Below, piece by piece: positions 29,901 to 36,162 of a stretch of 64,000 nucleotides of DNA. Location: NCBI GenBank assembly GCA_016844945.1, contig JAERTJ010000222.1:1-64000 (forward strand). The letters run 5' to 3'. Source of the DNA: Fidelibacterota bacterium (GTDB taxonomy: Bacteria > Fidelibacterota > UBA8477 > JABMPR01). The translations under genes and the position numbers were made by a program. Below the pieces are notes generated by a model. It searched no databases. It was not told the origin of the DNA and saw nothing but the letters and a program-made list of their open reading frames with translations. The first letter of the stretch is position 1, and every line of letters starts with the position of its first letter.

Positions 29901-30795
29901 GTGGAACGCCAAAAATTCTACAGTTCTCATCTGTCCAGCTTAAAACATTGGATGGTATGTCAAGTTCCCAGGTCCCTATTTGACCTAACTCCTGTGCCTT
30001 TTCCAAAAAATATTGATTCTTCAGAATCGCCTTTTCTGCTGAGATCCGCTTATTGGTCTGTCTACGGATACGCTTTGATCCAAAACCTATCCCAACCAAT
30101 CCAATGATATATATCAAGCCATGTGAGAGAATCATGTTGGAGAGGTGAGAATTTTTAATCTCCCAAAGCGGCTGCATAGGTATTGCAGCACTCAGCCCCC
30201 CTCGGATGTCCCCTTCTTTGTAGCCCTGGTTTGCATGACAGGTAAGGCACCCGGTCTCAGTAAGCAGGGGCTTCATGAGGAAATAATAATCCTTACCCTG
30301 AGAAGAGATAATATCGGCGTAGCTTAACTCGCCTTGCTCAAATGATTCAAGTGCTACTCTCTCCCACTCTGTCGGGGCATTATTCAGGCGGATCGGATTA
30401 AGACTCGTGATGTGTGCGCGTGAGTCCCCGAGCATAGCTTTTAGTTCCTGGACTTGCCGTGTCATATAAGCTGGGTTAATGAGTGTTAATAATTTGCCAG
30501 AGGTTGTTTCAACCACACGATCCTCAATAAATTCTAGATGGGGGTTGGCTGGGGTATCCTCTGTCAGTGGGACATAAACCCCTCCATGGCTTGCATTCCA
30601 GCGACGAAAGAGAAGATCCTGAGCTAAAACTTGCTCAGCAGAAATTTGGGCCATGTGTCTGATTGAATTATCTTCACTCCACCAGTTTTCTATGGCTAAT
30701 GAAAGTATGAGTAAGGTCCAAAGCGCTACAATAACAACACTATATTTTGTTATTGATGAAGCTGAGCTAATAAATCCAATGGTGTGCTTGCTCAT
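26983..30795 (-). CDS. Haem-binding (DUF3365/Tll0287-like) hybrid histidine kinase with five PAS domains
   Basis: The 1270-residue protein starts at the ATG at 30795, which has AGGAGG eleven bases upstream; the longer frame to 30834 has no ribosome-binding site. A membrane helix (about 18-37) precedes an extracytoplasmic domain that matches DUF3365 (Tll0287-like), with a c-type haem motif CLTCH at residues 183-187 followed by GYKEGDIRGG. A second helix lies near 222-243. Five PAS domains follow, then H-box GIAHELNNVLQ, G-boxes DTGHGM and GEGTGLGLS, and a C-terminal receiver (Asp in LIITDQSMP, Lys in LQKPW). Haem in this domain suggests sensing of redox state or a gas. Its kinase and receiver parts resemble those of the 996-residue kinase. 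It lies alone, without a cognate regulator. Confidence 0.9.
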   Translation of the reverse strand: MSKHTIGFISSASSITKYSVVIVALWTLLILSLAIENWWSEDNSIRHMAQISAEQVLAQDLLFRRWNASHGGVYVPLTEDTPANPHLEFIEDRVVETTSGKLLTLINPAYMTRQVQELKAMLGDSRAHITSLNPIRLNNAPTEWERVALESFEQGELSYADIISSQGKDYYFLMKPLLTETGCLTCHANQGYKEGDIRGGLSAAIPMQPLWEIKNSHLSNMILSHGLIYIIGLVGIGFGSKRIRRQTNKRISAEKAILKNQYFLEKAQELGQIGTWELDIPSNVLSWTDENCRIFGVPPGTVATYAIFMDKVYPEDRDYVNDEWNAATQGKPYDVEHRLLVDGVIKWVRQKADITYDSEGRAIYAIGFTQDVTELKKSVTAMLESEDRFRALFEKAPISYQSLDESGDLIEANDTFCSLLGYQKEEVLGKNFSEFLHSDSLETFQENFPIFKRRGFVKNVEFKLKKKDGDFVDILLDGRVGHNEDGSFRQTHCVFQDVSEQKEMEAALVEAELQYRELVEITSNIITRVDLEGKILYVNPVAEHLYGITPKDCIGKSALDFVHPDDFDATKKWITGLPNNDNEHSNFENRQVNALTGTVRWILWTTDMEKNKAGNWSVINSVGRDITERKEIEVELKKREYFFRETQRAALIGSYQSEFSPNDIWVTSEVCDQIFGMEPDYDKTVNGWVNLLHPDSADEMLRYVTEDVIGKNIPFNKEYKIIRRSDGETRWVLGLGETITDENGVVTGLIGTIQDVTERKQAEEKVAESENRYRSLFETSIDGICSLDARGNFIEANDAARKLLGYSQEEFTQLNIKDIVFEADRKKSESYQERLKTEGFYKGYQGRVVSKDGQVSHVEVSSIAVFKDGEYNGSHDIVRDVTDRILLQDRHRTIEDQLRQSQKLEAVGTMVGGIAHELNNVLQSIFLYGGLVKNELPEDQELHSNMELLLRDGERAREIVKQILTFSRKSKVELQPQLLQNLIDEALAIERASLPPNIRIEKNIDQSCGPVLCDKTHIHQIIINLCNNANHAMANSDGSIIVELKPVREQLHSSKSMTDMVELTVADTGHGMDPETLEKVFDPFYTTKKVGEGTGLGLSVVHGIIEMMNGVMSVSSEPEKGTSFRILLPVTDSQTTSSEISKPSHDIHTYLSRILLVEDEENIRLATQEVLSELGFKVDGAADGEQALAIFNESRGGIDLIITDQSMPNMSGEEFTLEVRKTGSDIPILLSSGQLGIDDKQGLQDAGISAFLQKPWTADELLLEIEKLIK

Positions 30796-31089
30796 ATCCC
30801 TAACCCCTCCTACGGAACGCTCTCTCGAACCCATACACTCTGATAATATTAAACATGTTTCTCACCCCCTCCTGAGCATCATTCGGGGATAAACTATAAT
30901 GTAATTTGCCAAAATTAACTGGTTCTCAAGCATTATCACTTAGCCGCTTGATCAAGATACCTGGTACTGGATCATGGGCAAAGAGGAATCGGATTTGGGT
31001 GGGGGGGCGCATCACCCCCTATGGAAGCGAATGCGCCCCGAGGATAACAATGAGTTTCCACCTGGAAACCAAAACTTATAATCCTACCC
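30796..31089. other. Intergenic region with a GC-rich inverted repeat
   Basis: The gap holds GGGGCGCAT (31004-31012) facing ATGCGCCCC (31031-31039), a perfect 9-bp stem with an 18-base loop, about 50 bases after the stop of the porin gene on the minus strand. There is no clear T-run, so it could be a stabilising 3' hairpin or a weak terminator. No gene is seen; short plus-strand frames here lack coding character. Confidence 0.4.
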
Positions 31090-32064
31090 CTAAAAAGAAA
31101 TAACCGTCTGTACGGTAATTATATTCTGTTTTTCACCTTCAGTATCTGAATCAGATAAATATTCCACCCGAAGTTGAAAAACCTCAACAACCCTGTAGCC
31201 TAATCCAGCGGTGATCCGCTCCATGTCATCTTCATCCATTTTCCATCCCCCATAGCGACCCACTGCAAACAGTGGCAGGTTGAGAGCAGGTTCTAGATCA
31301 AGATCAACTTCAAGATAATAACCTTTGTGTTCGTGAGTATTTGTGAGGGCATCAACATTCCCCTCCTCAATGGCATTCGCCTGCTGATACTCAAGTCGAG
31401 TAGTTATGGATCCTAATTTAGCCTGAAGATCCAGCCCCAGGATGTTTGGTGTAGCTCCCGTGTCATTTTCTGTAGTTTGAGTTGAAAAAGATGCTCCTAG
31501 TTCCAGCAAGTCTCCAACAGGAAGTCCCAAGCGTCCCCCCAGAGCAAATCCATTTTGCCAACCATTCACGGCAAACAGGTTAAAGTTTAGAAATGATAAT
31601 TCGCCGTATAGGTTCAATCCTACATCATTCCAGCCATCGATTGTCTTCTGGTTTAATAAGGGTCCACTCACCAGCAAACGATCGGGGGAAGGAATCTGCA
31701 GATAATCAATCCCAAAAGGCACGTCAAATTGTCCGATCATGAGTCCAGACTGCTTAATTAACCCGTCATGATCTACGTCACTATCTGATCCAAGCAATTG
31801 AATATCAAAAAAGCCCGCACCTGCTTCAAACACACCATCATCAGCATTATAGGCCAGGGCACCTTCGAAGGTGACCCCTTCCATTACTGCAGCAGAAAGA
31901 TCAACTTCAAACTGACCATAACTGAATCCAGAAACACCATCATCTGATAAATCGTGATTATATAGGATGTCTGCAAATCCTGAATATTCTATTTGGGCAG
32001 TTAGGGATGTTACCCATATAAGGATACTCAATACTGTTGGGGGTAAACTTTTATGTAGTCCCAT
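31090..32064 (-). CDS. Outer-membrane porin-like beta-barrel protein
   Basis: Starting at the ATG at 32064 (AAGGAGG six bases upstream, much better than the ATG at 32088), the 324-residue protein has a signal peptide ending near SLTA-QIEYSG. The mature part is built of alternating amphipathic strands, with short acidic turns (DSDSDVDHDG) and a terminal Phe typical of outer-membrane barrels. The pattern GFADILYNHDLSD...GQFEVDL and GQFDVPFGIDY resembles phosphate- or carboxylate-selective porin-like families, but the substrate cannot be assigned. It lies downstream of the chemoreceptor gene on the same strand, with a possible promoter between them. Confidence 0.7.
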   Translation of the reverse strand: MGLHKSLPPTVLSILIWVTSLTAQIEYSGFADILYNHDLSDDGVSGFSYGQFEVDLSAAVMEGVTFEGALAYNADDGVFEAGAGFFDIQLLGSDSDVDHDGLIKQSGLMIGQFDVPFGIDYLQIPSPDRLLVSGPLLNQKTIDGWNDVGLNLYGELSFLNFNLFAVNGWQNGFALGGRLGLPVGDLLELGASFSTQTTENDTGATPNILGLDLQAKLGSITTRLEYQQANAIEEGNVDALTNTHEHKGYYLEVDLDLEPALNLPLFAVGRYGGWKMDEDDMERITAGLGYRVVEVFQLRVEYLSDSDTEGEKQNIITVQTVISF

Positions 32065-32218
32065 TTTTTGCCTCCTTGTGGTATTCATTTTACCGTATAC
32101 TTAGATTTGTATAAATTTTCAAGACCCATCTTCCAGCTTTCAGATCTACTCTAAACTCATGATCCGATTGGTTCTCTTTGAAAAATCATTTTAGGATCCC
32201 CACCCCTCATATTGGGAA

Positions 32219-32255
32219 GGGGCACATCATCGCGTGCAGGCAATTCTGTGCCCCA
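32219..32255 (-). promoter_or_regulatory. Inverted repeat overlapping a possible sigma-54-like promoter
   Basis: GGGGCACA (32219-32226) and TGTGCCCC (32247-32254) form a perfect 8-bp inverted repeat about 30 bases beyond the chemoreceptor stop codon. On the minus strand, TGGGGCACAGAATTGCC (32255 to 32239) contains GG and GC separated by ten bases, as sigma-54 requires, though other consensus positions fit poorly. It points toward the porin gene about 170 bases on. It may instead be only a 3' hairpin of the chemoreceptor transcript. Confidence 0.3.
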
Positions 32256-32285
32256 TGAGGAGTTACTGGGAATACTTTCCATTGA

Positions 32286-34439
32286 TCAAGCGTTTAACCT
32301 TTGTGCAACATCTGACAGCTGATCACCTGTTGTGGTAATGAGAGCGGTTGAACTCTTTAAATCCTGCCCGGATTGTTTGATGGTTCCAATATCAGAATTC
32401 ACCGTGGCAATATTGGAAGCGACCTCCCGTGCTGCGGTAGCAGCTTCACCAACATTATTTACCACATCTGTCATGCCTCCCGTAGCATGCCCGATATTAC
32501 TTGCAATATCCTGGGTTGTGACGTTTTGCTCTTCCACGGCTGTAGCAATGGTATTGACAATTGAATTTACTTTATCGATGACAGCTGTAATTGAAGCTAT
32601 CTCAGTAACAGTACCTGATGTTTCGGTTTGAATTGCCTCAATCTTTTGACTGATATCCGCTGTAGCGGAATTGGTCTGACTGGCAAGTTCTTTAACCTCA
32701 TTGGCAACCACGGCAAAGCCTTTACCTGCTTCACCCGCTCTGGCTGCCTCGATGGTAGCATTTAGAGCGAGAAGTTTGGTTTGTTCTGCTATTTCAATGA
32801 TTGTGTCTGTTACTTTACTGATCTCTGCAGCAGCAACACCCAGATTGTCAACGCGACCTGAAGCCAGTGCAACACTCTGAACAGCTTCATGGGTGACTTC
32901 CCTGGCCTGTTCCGCGTTCTGTGCTATTTCACTTACAGTGCTGGTCATCTCTTCAGTTGCACCAGCTACAGAGTTCATATTGTCTTGTGATGCTTTAGAT
33001 GCTTGAGCAATGGTATCCATGTTGGCACTCATCTGTTCTGAAGCAGCAGCTACCATGTTAGACATCTCTGAAATACTCATAGATTTGTCTGAAATGTCTG
33101 AAGTGATAGAAGACAATTGAGTGGCAGCAGCACTCAAATCGTTGGTGCTTCCTTGAACCTGCCCCTGAAGCATCTTCTGCTCGGCAGCCTGATCCTCCAA
33201 TTTACCCACAAAGGTATCAAACCATTTCGCCAATTCACCCACTTCATCTTTGGATTCAATGGATAATCTTGCCGAAAGATCTCCCTCTCCAGTAGCAATA
33301 TCTTTTAACATGCGCACGACTTTCTTAATCGGACCCGTCATTGTTTTGGAGATTAGAAAGGCAGCAATTGATATGAGGATAGCTGCGATGAGAATGGTAA
33401 TGATTGTTGTTGTTCTTAATGAATTAGCTGCATGATAGGCCTCTTCCTGATCCATCTCCGCAGCCAACACCCAATTTTGGCCAGGTAAATAGATTGTCAT
33501 TCCCACGACGGGAATCCCGCCTTCCTTTTTGGAGTACGCTCTACCTTGCTTTTTTGCATCGCTCTCAGAGGCATATTTTATATAGAGCCCATCAAAATCA
33601 CCTTTGGTTCTGAAAGCTTCCTGGACACCAAAAGTCTCTGCTTCAGCTATCATAATTGTCTCATCTGAAGCCAGGCGTGAGTTGCTCCTGAGCAAGAAAT
33701 CAGATCCTACCAGATAGGTTTCACCCGTTTCACCCATACCTGTACTTTCTTGCATAATTTTGTCAATACTCTCCTGAGATAACTGAACAGCCACGACACC
33801 AATCGTTTTACCAGCATCATCTTTGATTGGTGCTCCAGAAAAGATTGCTGGTGCTCCATTTGATGGGGCATAGGGTTGGGTGTCAGTGGTTATAAAGTTT
33901 TGACCAGCATTCACACTCCTCCATACTTCTGCCAGATCTGAGTCCTTATATCTTCCAGAACTGAGATTTGTCCCAAGGTCCGCCTCTTTTGACCAACTGT
34001 ACATGACGTGTCCATGAGGCTGACAGATGATAAAAATGTCATAGTAATTATACTGCTCTGGGTAAACCTTCAGAAGAGAGTGTACTTCCTGGTATAAGTC
34101 ATCATATTTCACGGTGACACGCCTGTTGTTACTGGTCATATCATATGGGGCAGTTGGTTGAATATCCATTTCCTTATGATATTTTATAAGCGAAGCTATA
34201 GAATGTCTTATATCATTCGTACTTGATATTGCCATCATGTTTGCCCGGACATCATGAAACATCGATTCAATTTGACCTTTTTTTAGCAGTGCAACAGCAT
34301 CTAGCTTCTGCTCAGCCTCCTCGATCAATGCATTTGAGGCTGATGAGTAGGCTGTGATTCCCATAAATGTTAGGGGTACCAACCCAATAAGTAGAAAAAA
34401 TGCAATCAGCTTTGTACCAATTTTGTAGTTGTTTAACAT
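32286..34439 (-). CDS. Methyl-accepting chemotaxis protein with dCache-type sensor
   Basis: From the ATG at 34439 (GGAG eight bases upstream; another ATG two codons earlier sits too close to it) the product has 717 residues. A membrane helix near residues 10-30 and another near 343-365 flank a periplasmic sensor of about 310 residues with dCache-like features ([27 protein letters not shown]). A HAMP domain (about 366-420) follows. The signalling domain contains the conserved hairpin tip around [20 protein letters not shown] and VANEVKELA. It would modulate a CheA kinase; no che genes occur in the window. A good sigma-54-like promoter lies upstream and an NtrC-type activator gene is next door. 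Confidence 0.93.
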   Translation of the reverse strand: MLNNYKIGTKLIAFFLLIGLVPLTFMGITAYSSASNALIEEAEQKLDAVALLKKGQIESMFHDVRANMMAISSTNDIRHSIASLIKYHKEMDIQPTAPYDMTSNNRRVTVKYDDLYQEVHSLLKVYPEQYNYYDIFIICQPHGHVMYSWSKEADLGTNLSSGRYKDSDLAEVWRSVNAGQNFITTDTQPYAPSNGAPAIFSGAPIKDDAGKTIGVVAVQLSQESIDKIMQESTGMGETGETYLVGSDFLLRSNSRLASDETIMIAEAETFGVQEAFRTKGDFDGLYIKYASESDAKKQGRAYSKKEGGIPVVGMTIYLPGQNWVLAAEMDQEEAYHAANSLRTTTIITILIAAILISIAAFLISKTMTGPIKKVVRMLKDIATGEGDLSARLSIESKDEVGELAKWFDTFVGKLEDQAAEQKMLQGQVQGSTNDLSAAATQLSSITSDISDKSMSISEMSNMVAAASEQMSANMDTIAQASKASQDNMNSVAGATEEMTSTVSEIAQNAEQAREVTHEAVQSVALASGRVDNLGVAAAEISKVTDTIIEIAEQTKLLALNATIEAARAGEAGKGFAVVANEVKELASQTNSATADISQKIEAIQTETSGTVTEIASITAVIDKVNSIVNTIATAVEEQNVTTQDIASNIGHATGGMTDVVNNVGEAATAAREVASNIATVNSDIGTIKQSGQDLKSSTALITTTGDQLSDVAQRLNA

Positions 34440-34582
34440 GTCCATTACTCCCCTTCTTCTTTTCGATTTGCACTTTTATATTTCACCCAGAATGAATGCA
34501 TTTTTGAAAACCAGGGCATCACCCCAGTGTTGTTATCTCAACACGACCCCATGTTCAGTGCAAGCTTCATTATCTGTTATAA

Positions 34583-34598
34583 GACAATTAATGTGCCA
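34583..34598 (-). promoter_or_regulatory. Sigma-54-type (-24/-12) promoter upstream of the chemoreceptor gene
   Basis: On the minus strand the sequence TGGCACATTAATTGTC matches the sigma-54 consensus TGGCACG-N4-TTGC with correct spacing; the GG of the -24 element is intact and the -12 element reads TTGT instead of TTGC. It lies about 145 bases before the chemoreceptor start. An NtrC-type activator gene ends 184 bases away on its upstream side. Confidence 0.6.
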
Positions 34599-34709
34599 GC
34601 ATGAATATATTTTCCATCCTATTGTTTTTATTATACTTTTAGAATATCGAATGCGCTATGCAAATGAAGTTTTGCAATTTGTGCATGGTTATGAATGAAT
34701 TAATTGCAG

Positions 34710-34734
34710 AATACTATCAGAAATTGATAGTATT
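34710..34734. promoter_or_regulatory. Perfect palindrome, candidate enhancer site for the NtrC-type regulator
   Basis: AATACTATCA (34710-34719) and TGATAGTATT (34725-34734) are perfect 10-bp inverted arms around a 5-base centre. The site is about 112 bases upstream of the -24 element of the sigma-54-like promoter, the usual distance for an enhancer-binding protein. The hairpin has no T-run, so it is a poor terminator for the regulator gene that ends at 34782. A second smaller inverted repeat, TGCAAA / TTTGCA, lies at 34659-34676. Confidence 0.45.
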
Positions 34735-34781
34735 AACTATTTGGAAGAAACCAGCTAATTTGCCATAGAAGAGTGGGTATT

Positions 34782-36137
34782 CTAACTAAGGTCCATTGCC
34801 TTCAATTTGTTATAAAGAGATCGAACACTTATGCCTAAGGCTTTGGCAGTTTTAGGCTTATTCTGACTGTTTCGATTATAGACCTCCAGGATGTGTTTAT
34901 TTTCAACTTCAGCCAGGGTCTTTGTAGGTTCATTTGAGTTCGTTTGTTGCTGAACAGAATTCATTCTTATTTCGGGTGGAAAATGTTTTGGTAGGGGTAA
35001 CCCTGTGCCTGCAAGTAAATGTGCTCTTTCCAGTGCATTAAACAATTCACGAATATTCCCTGGCCAATCATAGCTGAGCAGCAACTCCAGCGTATCCGGG
35101 ATGGTTGCAGAGGAAATATTTTCACGCCCTTTTTCCATGAAGAAGTATTCAACCAGTTCCAGAATATCACTCTTTCGTTGCCTGAGTGGTGGTACCTCAA
35201 TATTGAATTGGTTAAGTCTAAAAAAGAGATCAGCCCTAAACTGATTCTCAGAAATTGATTGCTGAAGGTCACGGTTTGTGGCTGAAACAATCCTAAAGTC
35301 ACTGGTTATTTCGCTGGTCCCCCCCAGTCGTCTGAAAGTGCCGGTTTCAATCGTCCGTAAGATTTTCGCCTGAAGTTCACTGGCCATCTCTCCTATTTCA
35401 TCCAGGAGCAGTGTACCCTTGTCTGCTACTTCAAAGAGCCCATATTTTCTGGTGACTGCTCCTGAGAATGCACCTTTTTCATGTCCAAACAATTCACTCT
35501 CCAGCAAATCTGATGGAATAGAAGCACAGTTGATGGCTACGAAGAGGTTGTCCTTTCTGAGACTTTGCTCGTGGATAGATCGGGCGACCAACTCCTTCCC
35601 TGTACCACTTTCCCCGGTTATAAGCACGGAGATATCCACCGGTGCTACCTGGCTAATTTCTTCCTTGACCTGTTCTATTCTTGGGGAGCTTCCTACGATG
35701 GATATACTTTTGTGGCGGGTAGCTTCCTGACGAAGCATAACAGCTCTCTGATTTCGCTTAAACTGTTGATAATTCCTTTCGACCATTAAGATCACATCAT
35801 CTGTGTTTATTGGTTTAATCAAATAATCTTGTGCCCCATCCCGAATGGCATTGATCGCCCCTGGGACTGAAGAATAACCCGTCATAAGAACCACAATTAT
35901 TTCAGGGTGTGTGGATTTGATTTTTTTTAATAAATCCATGCCGCTTATCCCGGGCATCATGATATCGGAGAGGACCAAATGTATATCAGTGGTTTTTAAT
36001 ATTTTCAGGGCGGTTTTTGCATCAGCTGCCTTGTAGACTTGATACCCCTCACTCGCGATCAATATTTCCAAAGCTGATAGAATTTTTGCATCATCATCAA
36101 CAAGTAGAATTGAAAATTCTCTACTATTCGCTTTCAT
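34782..36137 (-). CDS. NtrC-family sigma-54-dependent response regulator
   Basis: The 451-residue protein has a receiver (residues 8-120; phospho-acceptor Asp58 in LVLSDIMMPG), an AAA+ ATPase domain (about 145-385) with Walker A GESGTGKE and Walker B GTLLLDEIGEM, and a Fis-type helix-turn-helix at the C-terminus (KPKTAKALGISVRSLYNKLK). The sigma-54 contact loop reads GAFSGA rather than GAFTGA, a conservative change seen in some family members. It should bind enhancer sites and remodel sigma-54 polymerase when phosphorylated. It is encoded 25 bases after the hybrid kinase gene on the same strand, so that kinase is the probable cognate sensor, and it lies next to a sigma-54-like promoter. Confidence 0.95.
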   Translation of the reverse strand: MKANSREFSILLVDDDAKILSALEILIASEGYQVYKAADAKTALKILKTTDIHLVLSDIMMPGISGMDLLKKIKSTHPEIIVVLMTGYSSVPGAINAIRDGAQDYLIKPINTDDVILMVERNYQQFKRNQRAVMLRQEATRHKSISIVGSSPRIEQVKEEISQVAPVDISVLITGESGTGKELVARSIHEQSLRKDNLFVAINCASIPSDLLESELFGHEKGAFSGAVTRKYGLFEVADKGTLLLDEIGEMASELQAKILRTIETGTFRRLGGTSEITSDFRIVSATNRDLQQSISENQFRADLFFRLNQFNIEVPPLRQRKSDILELVEYFFMEKGRENISSATIPDTLELLLSYDWPGNIRELFNALERAHLLAGTGLPLPKHFPPEIRMNSVQQQTNSNEPTKTLAEVENKHILEVYNRNSQNKPKTAKALGISVRSLYNKLKAMDLS

Positions 36138-36162
36138 TCAAGGCTCACATTTTTATCCGCGG

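Noticed and set aside
30796-30834. Upstream start of the haem kinase at 30834
   Set aside because: The 13 extra residues are polar and basic with no ribosome-binding site, while the ATG at 30795 has AGGAGG upstream and begins directly before the membrane helix.
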